This document shows positions 1-8,641 of a stretch of DNA of 64,000 bases, in pieces (position 1 is the first letter of the stretch; the number at the start of each line of letters is the position of its first letter). The translations under genes were made by a program, and so were the position numbers. The notes below the pieces were generated by a model. That model made no database searches and was not told the origin of the DNA. It saw only the letters and a program-made list of their open reading frames with translations. The stretch comes from Methylopila henanensis (GTDB lineage Bacteria; Pseudomonadota; Alphaproteobacteria; Rhizobiales; Methylopilaceae): NCBI RefSeq assembly GCF_042681025.1, contig NZ_JBHUER010000010.1, positions 310,001 through 374,000 on the forward strand, given 5' to 3'.

Positions 1-617
1 TGACCGAGCGGGGAGAAGTCGCGCAGCAGGTTGAGCGTGCGGAACTGCACCCGCTCCCTGAGCTTCGCGGCGATCCGCCAGCGGTCGCCCTCCTGGGTGA
101 AATGCTTCAGCAGCAGCTTGATCGGCAGCCCGCGCTGGACCTCGAACTGGCTGAACAGGCCGGTGCGGGCGCGATCGACCACCTCGCTCGCGAGATCGGT
201 CGCGACGATCTCGAACCGCCAGCCGGGGTACTGCGCCGCCTTGTCCTCGAGCGCCATGGCGAGCGAGTACGGCTCCTGGCCCGTGGAGCAGGCCGCGCAC
301 CAAATCCGCACGCGCTTCTGGGCGGCGCGGGTCTTCGCGAACTCCGGCAGCAGCACGTCGGAGAACTGCGTGAACGGCGCGCCGTCGCGGAAGAAGAACG
401 TCTCGTTGGTGGTCATCGCCTCGACCACCGACTGGGCGAGCGCGGTGTCGCCGCCGCGCATCAGCCGCTGCGCGAGCTCCGACAGGGAGGCGATACCGGC
501 CTTGCGGGCGATCGGCCCGAGGCGGCTCTCGACGAGGTAGCGCTTGTCCTCGCCGATCACGATGCCCGACCGCTCCTTGAGGAAGCGCGCGAGGAAGGCG
601 AATTCCGTCGGCGTCAT
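1..617 (-). CDS. cheR: Chemotaxis protein methyltransferase CheR (partial, 3' end outside window)
   Basis: CheR transfers methyl groups from SAM to glutamates of chemoreceptors and so sets adaptation. The visible 205 N-terminal residues carry the family hallmarks: an N-terminal helical domain, the segment TTNETFFFRD that precedes the catalytic domain, and the SAM-binding stretch RIWCAACSTGQEPYSLAM followed by FEIVATDLASEVV. The start ATG overlaps the cheB stop by four bases (ATGA), so it is the last visible gene of a cheA-cheW-cheY-cheB-cheR operon. The C-terminus runs off the left edge. The identification is seen directly from these motifs. Confidence 0.95.
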   Translation of the reverse strand, partial: MTPTEFAFLARFLKERSGIVIGEDKRYLVESRLGPIARKAGIASLSELAQRLMRGGDTALAQSVVEAMTTNETFFFRDGAPFTQFSDVLLPEFAKTRAAQKRVRIWCAACSTGQEPYSLAMALEDKAAQYPGWRFEIVATDLASEVVDRARTGLFSQFEVQRGLPIKLLLKHFTQEGDRWRIAAKLRERVQFRTLNLLRDFSPLG

Positions 618-1756
618 GCGCGCTCTCCGGCGATCAGGCGGGCGATCCGAGACCCGATGGCGGGCAGCGGCAGAACGGCGGCGCAGCAGCCGGTCGCGAC
701 GGCGGCGCCCGGCATGCCCCAGACGACGCTTGTGGCTTCGTCCTGCGCGATCACGGAGCCTCCGGCGGAGGCGACGGCGCGCACGCCCGCCGCGCCGTCC
801 GAGCCCATGCCCGTCAGCATCACGGCGAGCAGGCCCGAGCCGTAGGCCGCGGCGGCGGTGCGGAAGGTCGGGTCGACCGAGGGCTTGCAGAAGTTCTCCG
901 CGGGCCCGTCGTCGATCGAAGCGAAGGCCGCTCCGCCCTTCAGCGCGACGGTCAGGTGCTTGCCGCCCGGCGCGACATGGATGACGCCCGGCTCCAGCGG
1001 CTGGCCGTGCGCGGCCTCGCGGCCGGGCCGTCCGCTCGCGGCGCCGAGATGCTCGGCGAGCGTCGGGGTGAAGGCGGCCGGCATGTGCTGCGTCACGAGC
1101 ACCGGCACGCGGGCGATCGACGGCCCGATGGCGTGGAGCAGCGCCGCCAGCGCCTGCGGGCCGCCGGTCGAGGCGCCGATCGCGATTGCGCGCACCGGGG
1201 CGGCTGAGAACGGACGGAACCTGGCTGCGGGCGCGGCCGGGGCGAAGCTCGACGCGGCGGGCGCGGGAGCCGGCGCCGCAGGGCGCGGCTCGAACCCGGC
1301 GCCGGGCGTCCGCATGCGCGCGCGGCGCAGGGCGTGCTCGCCGACCGCGCGGATTTTGGCGACGAGGTCGCGCCGGTAGTCGGACTGCGCCACCTCGGCC
1401 GTGGGCTTCGCGATGAAATCGGCAGCGCCGAGCGCGAGGCACCTGAGCGAGATGTCGGCGTTGCGGCGCGTCAGCGACGACGCCATCAGCACGGCGAGGT
1501 CCGGCTGCGCCTTCAGCAGCAGCGGCAGCGCCGACACGCCGTCCATGTCGGGCATCTCGACGTCGAGGACCGCCACGTGCGGGCGAAGGCGGACGACGTC
1601 GGCGACCGCCGCGAGCCCCGTCCGGCTGGTTCCGGCCACGACGAGGCCCGGCTCCTCCCCGAGCCACTTCGCGACGACGCCGCGCACCACCGCGCTGTCG
1701 TCGACGATCAGGATGCGGAGAGGCTCCGCGGACATGCTATGCGCTGCGAATGTCAT
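614..1756 (-). CDS. cheB: Chemotaxis response regulator protein-glutamate methylesterase CheB
   Basis: CheB removes methyl groups from, and deamidates, chemoreceptors and is activated by phosphorylation from CheA. An N-terminal receiver domain has LIVDDSAVVRG, the phospho-acceptor in VLDVEMPDMDG and AKP near its end. A proline/alanine-rich linker at about residues 145-185 leads to the methylesterase domain with GASTGGPQAL (Ser), VTQHMPAAF (His) and LTGMGSDGA (Asp). Length (380 aa) is normal for the family. A second ATG at 1735 would remove seven residues and fits the receiver-domain start better. Neither start has a strong ribosome site. Stop overlaps the cheR start. Confidence 0.95.
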   Translation of the reverse strand: MTFAAHSMSAEPLRILIVDDSAVVRGVVAKWLGEEPGLVVAGTSRTGLAAVADVVRLRPHVAVLDVEMPDMDGVSALPLLLKAQPDLAVLMASSLTRRNADISLRCLALGAADFIAKPTAEVAQSDYRRDLVAKIRAVGEHALRRARMRTPGAGFEPRPAAPAPAPAASSFAPAAPAARFRPFSAAPVRAIAIGASTGGPQALAALLHAIGPSIARVPVLVTQHMPAAFTPTLAEHLGAASGRPGREAAHGQPLEPGVIHVAPGGKHLTVALKGGAAFASIDDGPAENFCKPSVDPTFRTAAAAYGSGLLAVMLTGMGSDGAAGVRAVASAGGSVIAQDEATSVVWGMPGAAVATGCCAAVLPLPAIGSRIARLIAGERA

Positions 1757-1783
1757 GACGCGTCGCTCGTTGAGGGGACGTCG

Positions 1784-2149
1784 TCAGATCAGGCCGACCT
1801 CGGCGAACTTCGAGCCGATGATCTCCTTGTCGAACGGCTTCATGACGTACTCGTCCGCGCCGGCGCGCATCGCGCGGGTGATGAAGGAGACGTCGTTCTC
1901 GGTGGTGCAGAACACCACCTTCGGCGTGTCGCCGCCCGGCAGCGAGCGCAGCTCCGCCAGGAACTCGTAGCCGTCCATGACCGGCATGTTCCAGTCGAGC
2001 AGGATGCCGTCCGGCATCGCCTGCTTGCAGAGCGCGAGCGCGCTCTGGCCGTTCTCGGCCTCGGAGATCTTGAAGCTGTAGCCTTCGAGGATGCGCCGCG
2101 CGACCTTGCGGATGACGCTCGAGTCGTCGACGACGAGACAGTGTTTCAT
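1784..2149 (-). CDS. cheY: Chemotaxis response regulator CheY
   Basis: A single-domain 121-residue receiver protein. It has the acidic pair in CLVVDDSSVIRKVARRIL, the phosphorylation aspartate in ILLDWNMPVMDGYEF, the conserved threonine in VVFCTTENDV and the lysine in YVMKPFDKE. The role is to carry the CheA phosphate to the flagellar switch or to act as a phosphate sink. It lies 25 bases after cheW and 27 bases before cheB in the same operon. The 'MKPFDKEIIGSKFAEVGLI' ending is typical of alphaproteobacterial CheY. Confidence 0.93.
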   Translation of the reverse strand: MKHCLVVDDSSVIRKVARRILEGYSFKISEAENGQSALALCKQAMPDGILLDWNMPVMDGYEFLAELRSLPGGDTPKVVFCTTENDVSFITRAMRAGADEYVMKPFDKEIIGSKFAEVGLI

Positions 2150-2174
2150 GGTCCGGCTCCTGAGGGGGCTCTGG

Positions 2175-2627
2175 TCAGGCGGCTTGCGCGAGGGTGGCGG
2201 AATCGACGGCGCGTTCGACGTCGAGGATCAGCATCAGTTCGCCGTCGAGGCGGTGGACCCCTTCGGCGACGGCGGCCCAGCGCGGGTCGAGCGTCGCGGG
2301 CTTGGCCTCGCGGGCGGAGGCGCTCAGCGCCAGCACGTCGCCGACCCGGTCGACGATGAGCGCGAGCGCCTCGCCCTTGTGGTCGACGCCGACCGCCATC
2401 GTGTGCTCGTCGATCGTCTTGGGCGTCAGGCCGAGCCGTACCCGCATGTCGATGGCGGTGACGATCCGGCCGCGCAGGTTCAGCACGCCCGCGATCTCCA
2501 CAGGCGAGAGCGGCACGCGCGTGAGACGTTCGAGCGCGAACACCTCGCGCACGCGGCCGATGTTGATGCCGAAGAGCTGGCCCGCGACTTCGACGGTGAC
2601 GTAGGTGATCGGATCGTCGGCGCTCAC
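2175..2627 (-). CDS. cheW: Chemotaxis coupling protein CheW
   Basis: CheW bridges chemoreceptors and the CheA kinase in the signalling array. The whole 150-residue protein is one CheW domain: ITYVTVEVAGQLFGINI, the VFALERLTRVPLSP segment, the conserved GVLNLRGRIVTAIDMR and the distal VDRVGDVLALS. The start ATG overlaps the cheA stop by four bases, which implies translational coupling with the kinase. Identification is clear. Confidence 0.95.
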   Translation of the reverse strand: MSADDPITYVTVEVAGQLFGINIGRVREVFALERLTRVPLSPVEIAGVLNLRGRIVTAIDMRVRLGLTPKTIDEHTMAVGVDHKGEALALIVDRVGDVLALSASAREAKPATLDPRWAAVAEGVHRLDGELMLILDVERAVDSATLAQAA

Positions 2628-5260
2628 GCGGCGCTCCTCCAGCGGGGGGCGAAAGTTTCGAGCGAGGCGACGAGGCGGGGCCGGTCGAACTTCGCGACAT
2701 AGTCGCTGAAGCCCTCGTCGCGCGCCCGCTCCACCATGCTCTCCGCCGTCAGCGAGGACAGCGCGAGGATCGGGCTATGCGCGGCGAGGCCTTCCGCGCG
2801 CACCGCCGCGGCGAAGGCGAAGCCGTCCATCTCGGGCATCTCGATGTCGGTGACGATCACGTCGAAGCCACGGCCGTCGCGCAGCAGCCGGAGCGCCTCG
2901 CCGCCGCTCGCCGCCGCCGTGACGCGGAAGCCGGCGGCGGTCAGCACCGGCGTCAGCATGTTGCGGAAGAAGGAGCTGTCGTCGACCAGCAGCACGGCCG
3001 GCTGGTCGTTGCGCTCGGACGGGCGGTCGGTGCGGCGCAGCCAGTCCTCGAAGGCGAGCGTGAGATAGTAGGCGACGTCGACAATCTCGGTCGCATGGCC
3101 CGCCACCACCGAGGTGCCGAGCACGCCGGCCGTGATCGAACCGATCGTGATCTCCATGCGGTGGTCGACGATGTCGATGATCTCGTCGACCACGAGCCCG
3201 ACCGAGCGGCCCTCGTCGGAGAACACCAGCAGCGGCTGCGCGCCGGCGCTCTTCAGCGCGACGCCCTCGCCCGCAGGCACCAGCGGCATGAGCCCGCCGC
3301 GGTACTGCACCAGCATGCGGCCGCCGGTCGCCTCGATCGTGTCGACGTCGATCATCTCGAGACGGGTGACGAGGGCGAGCGGCACCGCCTTGGGCGCGGC
3401 CGAGCCGGCGCGGAACAGCAGTAGCGGCACGAGGTCGGCCCGTTCGTCGACGCCGGCGCCGGTCTCCTCCGCCGCCGCCTCGCGGTGGGTGGCGGGCCCT
3501 GCCGCCGCCGCGACGCCGTTCGGGTCGAGGATCAGGATGACCGACCCGTCGCCGAGGATGGTCGTGCCGGAGAACAGCGCGATGTGGTTGAGCCGCGAGG
3601 CCATCGGCTTGACGACGATCTCCTCGGTGTGGAGCACGTCGTCGACGACGATGCCGAAGATGTCGTCGCCGACCTGGCTGATCACCACGAAGACGTCCTC
3701 GGCGGCGTCGGCCGGCTGGGGCGCGAGGCCGAGCAGGTCGCGCAGCCGCACCAGCGGCAGCAGCCGGTCGCGCAGGCGCAGCAGCGAGGTGTCGCCGATC
3801 CGCTCGATCACGTGTTCGCCGCCGCGGCGGGTGCGGACGAGCTCCAGCACCGAGAGCTGCGGGATGGCGAAGGTCTCGCCGTCGGCCGTCACCATCAGCG
3901 CGGAGACGATCGCGAGCGTGAGCGGGATACGAATGACCACCGCCGAGCCCTTGCCGGCGGTCGAGCGCAGGTCGACGGCGCCGCCGATCAGCTCGATGTT
4001 GGCGCGCACCACGTCCATGCCGACGCCGCGGCCGGAGACGCTGGTGACGGCGGCGGCGGTGGAGAAGCCCGGCGCGAAGATGAAGCGGTGGATCTGCGCG
4101 TCCGACATCTTCTCGACGTCGGCCTCGGTCGCGAGCCCGTTCGCGACCGCCTTCCTCTTGATGCGCTCGACGTCGAGGCCGCGGCCGTCGTCGGCGATCT
4201 CGACGATGATGCAGCCGCCCTGGTGATAGGCCGAGAGCCGGATCACGCCGGTCTCGGGCTTGCCCGCCGCGACGCGCTCGGCCGGCGTTTCGAGGCCGTG
4301 GTCCGCGCAGTTCCGCACCATGTGCGTCAGCGGGTCCTTGATCAGGTCGAGGACCTGTCGGTCGAGCTCCGTGTCGGCGCCTTCGGTGACGAGCTCGATC
4401 TTCTTGCCGAGGTCGGCCGCGAGGTCGCGCACGAGCCGCGGCAGGGCGCGCCAGGCGGCGCCGATCGGCTGCATGCGGGTCTTCATGACCCCTTCCTGCA
4501 GCTCGGCCGTGACGTGGTTCAGCCGCTGCAGCGAGGGGCCGAACTCGCTCTCGCCCCGCCGGCGCACGGTGTCGAGGAGCTGGTTGCGGGTCAGCACCAG
4601 CTCGGAGACCATGTTCATCAGCCGGTCGAGCGTGTCGACGCCGACGCGGATCGTCTGGCCCGCGAGCGTGACCTCGCCGCCGCGCGCGTCCTCGACCAGC
4701 GCGACCGGGGCCTCGACCTTCGCCGGCTCGGCCTTCCGCGGCTCGGCCGGAGCGGCTGCGACCGGCGCGAGCGCGGTCTCCGGCCCCGGAGCCTCGCGGA
4801 AGGCGCGTTCCAGTTCGTCGAGCGGAACTTCGCCCGGCCGCAGTTCGCGCCCGAGCTTCGGGTCGATGGCGGTCTTGGGCTTCGAAACCTCGATCGCGAC
4901 GCGCTCGAGCTCCGCGATCAGGTCAAGATCGTCGCCGGCGGGCTCCTTCCCTGCCTTCTCCAGATCGGCGAGGATTTCCTTGATGCGGTCGATCGCCGCG
5001 AGAATCAGCGTCACGGCGTCCGGCGTCGCCATCGCGCCGGAGCGGAACTCGCCCATCAGCGTCTCGGCGGCGTGGGCGAGCGCCTCAAGGCGGCCGAGCC
5101 CGAGGAAGCCGCAGGTGCCTTTCACCGTGTGAACGAGGCGGAAGATATTGCCGAGAATCTTGTCGTTCGCCGGCTCCTGCTCAAAGCGGACCAGTTCGAC
5201 GTCGACCTGATCCAGATTCTCGGCGGTCTCTGTCAGAAAATCGCGAAGCAGCTCGTCCAT
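2624..5260 (-). CDS. cheA: Hybrid chemotaxis histidine kinase CheA with two CheW-like domains and a C-terminal receiver
   Basis: CheA autophosphorylates on its Hpt histidine and passes phosphate to CheY and CheB. The Hpt domain spans about residues 1-105, with the phosphorylated His at about residue 44 in LVHTVKGTCGFLG. A dimerisation segment precedes the ATPase domain (about 305-445: HMVRNCADHGLETP, EIADDGRGLDVERIKR, GRGVGMDVV). Two CheW-like domains follow (about 450-590 and 605-735). A receiver domain starts at about 755 (VLLVDDSSFFRN, VTDIEMPEMDG). The chosen ATG at 5260 has a GGGGGA ribosome site; a longer GTG reading at 5284 lacks one. At 878 aa it is longer than classical CheA because of the second CheW domain and the fused receiver. 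Confidence 0.93.
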   Translation of the reverse strand: MDELLRDFLTETAENLDQVDVELVRFEQEPANDKILGNIFRLVHTVKGTCGFLGLGRLEALAHAAETLMGEFRSGAMATPDAVTLILAAIDRIKEILADLEKAGKEPAGDDLDLIAELERVAIEVSKPKTAIDPKLGRELRPGEVPLDELERAFREAPGPETALAPVAAAPAEPRKAEPAKVEAPVALVEDARGGEVTLAGQTIRVGVDTLDRLMNMVSELVLTRNQLLDTVRRRGESEFGPSLQRLNHVTAELQEGVMKTRMQPIGAAWRALPRLVRDLAADLGKKIELVTEGADTELDRQVLDLIKDPLTHMVRNCADHGLETPAERVAAGKPETGVIRLSAYHQGGCIIVEIADDGRGLDVERIKRKAVANGLATEADVEKMSDAQIHRFIFAPGFSTAAAVTSVSGRGVGMDVVRANIELIGGAVDLRSTAGKGSAVVIRIPLTLAIVSALMVTADGETFAIPQLSVLELVRTRRGGEHVIERIGDTSLLRLRDRLLPLVRLRDLLGLAPQPADAAEDVFVVISQVGDDIFGIVVDDVLHTEEIVVKPMASRLNHIALFSGTTILGDGSVILILDPNGVAAAAGPATHREAAAEETGAGVDERADLVPLLLFRAGSAAPKAVPLALVTRLEMIDVDTIEATGGRMLVQYRGGLMPLVPAGEGVALKSAGAQPLLVFSDEGRSVGLVVDEIIDIVDHRMEITIGSITAGVLGTSVVAGHATEIVDVAYYLTLAFEDWLRRTDRPSERNDQPAVLLVDDSSFFRNMLTPVLTAAGFRVTAAASGGEALRLLRDGRGFDVIVTDIEMPEMDGFAFAAAVRAEGLAAHSPILALSSLTAESMVERARDEGFSDYVAKFDRPRLVASLETFAPRWRSAA

Positions 5261-5377
5261 TCCGTCCCCCAGGAAGCGCCTCACGGGGGCGGCTTCGCAC
5301 GACGGCGGAAGAGTGCGACAAAATGAATAACGGAGTGTTGCGCGACGCCGCGCGCGATCCCGGTTTCGCCGCGGATT

Positions 5378-6313
5378 CTAGGGCCTTCGGCCGACAAGGC
5401 CGAGCGCGAGCGCATTGCCTGCGGCGACCAGCAGCGCGCCGGCGATGGCGCTCGGACCCCAATGGTAGTCCTCGAACACGCTCGATATGGCGAGCGCGAC
5501 GACGGGGAACAGCACGGTCGCGAAACCCGCGCGGCCGGCGCCGACGCGCTTCAGCAGCGCGAGATAGGCGAGGAGCGCCACGACCGACGAGCCGATCGAG
5601 AGCCATCCCAGCGACAGCAGGTAGGGCGCCGTCAGCTCGACCGTGAAGCGCGCGCCGCTCGCCGCGGCGAGAATCGTCAGCCAGATCGTGCCATAGGCCA
5701 TGCCCCAGGCGGTGGCGGCGACGTCGGGGATCAAACGCTGGATCACGCTCGACACCATGTTGCCGGAGCAGAACAGCAGCGTGCCGGCGACGCAGAGGCC
5801 GAGCCCGCCCAGCGCCGCGAGGTCGAAGCCGGCCGAGGCGATCTCGGGCGCGTAGAGCAGCGCGACGCCGGCGATGCCGAGCGCGGCGCCGGCGAGCGTG
5901 CGCCGTTCGGCGCGGCGGCCGAACAGCAGCGCCCCGAGCGCGATGTTGATCGGCGAAGCGAGCGCGAACACGACCGCGAGCAGCCCGGACGCGACATGGG
6001 CGCCCGCGAGATAGAACATCAGGAAGTTGGTCGAGTACATCAGCACGCCCGCGAGCGCGAAGCCCGCATGCGCCTTGAGGCCGTAGGCCAGCCGCTCGCG
6101 CCGCGCCGCGGCGAGCGCGAAGCAGACGAGCGCCGCGAGCCCGAACCGCCAGACGAGCGACACCGTCGGCGAGACCACGCCGAGCTGGTGATGGATCGCG
6201 ATCCAGCTCGTGCCCCAACCCAGCACCAGCACGGCGTAGAGGCCGAGATCGGACTTGCCGACGGCGGCGGAGTCGCGGGACGGCTGCGGAGTGACGTAGG
6301 CGGCGGCGGACAT
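5378..6313 (-). CDS. EamA/DMT-family transporter
   Basis: A 311-residue inner-membrane protein of the drug/metabolite transporter family, with two EamA repeats of about five membrane helices each. The first begins at DLGLYAVLVLGWGTSWIAI and the second near LAALGGLGLCVAGTLLF. Substrate cannot be read from sequence; relatives export metabolites or amino acids. The start at 6313 puts the first helix 24 residues from the N-terminus. The longer open frame upstream runs back through the intergenic region and into the divergent dmeF, and is not credible. Divergently transcribed from dmeF across 163 bases that contain a palindrome. Confidence 0.85.
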   Translation of the reverse strand: MSAAAYVTPQPSRDSAAVGKSDLGLYAVLVLGWGTSWIAIHHQLGVVSPTVSLVWRFGLAALVCFALAAARRERLAYGLKAHAGFALAGVLMYSTNFLMFYLAGAHVASGLLAVVFALASPINIALGALLFGRRAERRTLAGAALGIAGVALLYAPEIASAGFDLAALGGLGLCVAGTLLFCSGNMVSSVIQRLIPDVAATAWGMAYGTIWLTILAAASGARFTVELTAPYLLSLGWLSIGSSVVALLAYLALLKRVGAGRAGFATVLFPVVALAISSVFEDYHWGPSAIAGALLVAAGNALALGLVGRRP

Positions 6314-6393
6314 GGCGCGACGATCGGGACTGCGGCGTGGAGCCGCGTTATCGCCCGCGCGCCACGCGAAGAGAAACGCAGATCGCTTATGCC

Positions 6394-6416
6394 GGCCATC
6401 GCCATATGTGATGGCC
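6394..6416. promoter_or_regulatory. Inverted repeat between eamA and dmeF (candidate operator)
   Basis: Perfect seven-base arms GGCCATC and GATGGCC are separated by nine bases that contain CATATG. It lies about 60 bases before the dmeF start and 80 bases from the divergent eamA start, the usual place for a repressor site. Which regulator binds is unknown; no dmeR-like gene is adjacent. Confidence 0.4.
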
Positions 6417-6476
6417 TTGACCGGACCATGAGACCGTTCCACGCCCGTCTCCAGGGTTTCGGCGAGGAGGCGCGCG

Positions 6477-7481
6477 ATGCACATCGCGGACGACGGGCGC
6501 GTGGCGCCCGAGCTTACGCACCAGCACGCGTTTCTCGGCGCGGACCATGCCCGCAACGAGCGCCGCACGCTGATCGTCGTCGGCGTCACGCTCGTCACGA
6601 TGGTGGTGGAGATTGTCGCTGGCTGGGCCTACGGCTCGATGGCGCTGACCGCCGACGGCTGGCACATGGCGACACATGCCGGCGCGATCGGCCTCGCCGC
6701 CCTCGCCTACCGCTTCGCCGCCCGCCACGCCGCCGACCCAGCCTACGCCTTCGGCGCCGGCAAGGTCGGCGACCTCGCCGGCTTCGCAAGCGCGATCGTG
6801 CTGGGCCTCGTCGCGCTCGCGATCGGCTGGGAGTCGTTCGCCCGCCTGGCCAGTCCGCAGCCGGTCGCCTACGCCGAGGCGACGGTCGTCGCGGTCATCG
6901 GCCTCGCCGTGAACGTGGGCTGCGCGCTGGTGCTCGGCCACGGGAGCGGCCATGGCCATCACGACCACGGCCATGGTCACGCCCCCGACCATCACGACCA
7001 TGGCCACGACCATCACGAGCACGACCACAATCTGCGCGGGGCCTATCTGCACGTGCTGGCAGACGCGCTGACCTCTGCGCTCGCGATCGGCGGGCTCCTC
7101 GTCGGCTGGCGCTCGGGCTGGACCTGGATCGATCCCGCTATCGGCGTCGTCGGCGCGGCGGTGATCGGCTCCTGGTCGTTCTCACTCGCCCGCGACACCG
7201 CCCGCGTGCTGGTCGACGTCATGCCCGACGCCGGGCTCGGGAGCCGCATCCGCGAGCGGCTGGAGATCGGCGACGCGCGCGTGACCGACCTGCATCTGTG
7301 GCGCGTGGGGCCGGGGCACATGGCCGTGATCGCGTCGGTCGCGACGCATGAGCCGCTGGAGCCGGCGACCTGCAAGGCGCGCCTCGCCGGCCTCGCTGGC
7401 CTGAGCCATGTCACGATCGAGGTGAACCGCTGCGCCGGCGAAACGTGCCACAGCCATGACGGGCCGCGGCGCGCCGCCTGA
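6477..7481 (+). CDS. dmeF: Cation diffusion facilitator, DmeF-type Co/Ni exporter
   Basis: Inner-membrane metal/proton antiporter of the CDF family. Six membrane helices are recognisable. The N-terminus has the DmeF-like HQHAFLGADHARNERRT segment, and helix 2 has the metal-site motif TADGWHMATHAGAIG. A cytoplasmic loop at about residues 158-184 is extremely rich in His and Asp (repeated HGH/HDH units) and should bind metal. Helix V supplies HVLADALTSALAI, and the C-terminal domain resembles other CDF cytoplasmic domains. DmeF proteins export Co(II) and Ni(II); that substrate is inferred from the N-terminal signature and family resemblance. Start ATG sits after GGCGAGGAGG. Confidence 0.88.
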   Translation: MHIADDGRVAPELTHQHAFLGADHARNERRTLIVVGVTLVTMVVEIVAGWAYGSMALTADGWHMATHAGAIGLAALAYRFAARHAADPAYAFGAGKVGDLAGFASAIVLGLVALAIGWESFARLASPQPVAYAEATVVAVIGLAVNVGCALVLGHGSGHGHHDHGHGHAPDHHDHGHDHHEHDHNLRGAYLHVLADALTSALAIGGLLVGWRSGWTWIDPAIGVVGAAVIGSWSFSLARDTARVLVDVMPDAGLGSRIRERLEIGDARVTDLHLWRVGPGHMAVIASVATHEPLEPATCKARLAGLAGLSHVTIEVNRCAGETCHSHDGPRRAA

Positions 7482-7490
7482 GCCGCGCCG

Positions 7491-8315
7491 TCAGCTCTCC
7501 CAGAACTCCGGCCGCGCCTCGCTGAGCGCGCCGCCGATGCGCACCGGCGCGATGCGGGCCGCGAGCCCGTTGGCGTCGACCTCGACGGCGAGCCCGGACA
7601 GCGTGCCGACGCCCTCCGCGGGCTCGAAGCGGCCGGACGGCAGCTTGCGCAGGAACCGCTGGACCGGCTCGTCCTTCTTCATGCCGAGCACGCTGTCGTA
7701 GTCGCCGCACATGCCGGCATCCGACATGTAGGCGGTGCCGCCGGGCAGGATGCGGTGGTCGGAGGTCGGCGTGTGGGTGTGCGTGCCGATCACGAGCGTG
7801 GCGCGGCCGTCCACGAAGTGCCCGAAGGCCTGCTTCTCGCTGGTGGCCTCGGCGTGGAAGTCGACCACCACCGCGTCGGCGGCGGCGCCCAGCGGGCAGG
7901 CCTCCAGTTCGGCGTCGGCGGAGCGGAACGGATCGTCGAGCGCCGTCCCCATGAACACGTTGCCCATGACGTTGACCACCAGCACGCGCGCGCCGTTCCG
8001 CGCCTCGACGAGCTGGGCGCCGCGGCCGGGCGTGCCTCGGGGGAAATTGACAGGACGCACCAGCCGGTCGGCGCGCTCGGAAAACACCAGCGCCTCGCGC
8101 TGGTCGAACGCATGGTTGCCGAGCGTGACGGCGTCGCAGCCGGCGTCCAGAAGCTCGTGGTAGATCGCCTCGGTGATGCCGAAGCCGCCGGCGGCGTTCT
8201 CGCCGTTGATGACGACCACGTCGAGCGCCCAGCGCTCCCTGAGGCCCGGCAGGCGCTCGATGACGGCGGCGCGGCCGGCGCGGCCGACGACGTCGCCCAG
8301 AAACAGAAGTCGCAT
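7491..8315 (-). CDS. YmdB-type metallophosphoesterase (TIGR00282 family)
   Basis: A 274-residue calcineurin-like phosphoesterase. Metal-site motifs appear in order: LLFLGDVVGRAGR, INGENAAGGFG, VTLGNHAFDQRE, VDFHAEATSEKQAFG and IGTHTHTPTSDHRIL. Bacillus YmdB hydrolyses 2',3'-cyclic nucleotides and influences biofilm decisions; the function in alphaproteobacteria is largely undefined. The start at 8315 is where the family's conserved N-terminal strand begins; the longer open frame adds 19 low-complexity residues. It converges tail to tail with dmeF (9-base gap). Confidence 0.9.
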   Translation of the reverse strand: MRLLFLGDVVGRAGRAAVIERLPGLRERWALDVVVINGENAAGGFGITEAIYHELLDAGCDAVTLGNHAFDQREALVFSERADRLVRPVNFPRGTPGRGAQLVEARNGARVLVVNVMGNVFMGTALDDPFRSADAELEACPLGAAADAVVVDFHAEATSEKQAFGHFVDGRATLVIGTHTHTPTSDHRILPGGTAYMSDAGMCGDYDSVLGMKKDEPVQRFLRKLPSGRFEPAEGVGTLSGLAVEVDANGLAARIAPVRIGGALSEARPEFWES

Positions 8316-8425
8316 CACGGATCCCGGATCATGACGAAGCGCGCCGGCCGCTTTCGGGCCGACGCGCCTCACTATCCGAGCCTGACGGCGCCGTCACCGC
8401 CGGAAAACGGCGAAGACGCTTGCGA

Positions 8426-8551
8426 TCAACGCGCGATCGCCTGCCCCGTTGCGGTGACGTCGCGCTTCGCGCCGCGCACGGTGTTGGCGCAACCGGCCAT
8501 CGTCACGGTGAAGGCGAGAACGGATGCGAGGGCGATAAGACGACGCGCCAT
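8426..8551 (-). CDS. Entericidin A/B-like small lipoprotein
   Basis: A 41-residue protein with a lipoprotein signal peptide (MARRLIALASVL... then lipobox MAGC) and the family tail ANTVRGAKRDVTATGQAI. Entericidins are small cell-envelope lipoproteins described as a stress-linked toxin/antidote pair in enterobacteria. Single-copy relatives are widespread in Rhizobiales with unknown role. An in-frame upstream ATG (8623) would add 24 residues before the signal peptide and is unlikely. It lies between the phosphodiesterase gene and fau on the same strand. Confidence 0.8.
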   Translation of the reverse strand: MARRLIALASVLAFTVTMAGCANTVRGAKRDVTATGQAIAR

Positions 8552-8641
8552 GGCGGACACTCCAAAGATAGCGATACCGGCCCCGTTGGCGCGGCGGACC
8601 ATCAACGCGCGACGGGCCGACATGGTTTCGCCACCACGCCG

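Noticed and set aside
3485..5326. 613-aa plus-strand frame opposite cheA
   Set aside because: Low-complexity His/Asp/Arg-rich composition typical of the antisense frame of a GC-rich gene; no domain.
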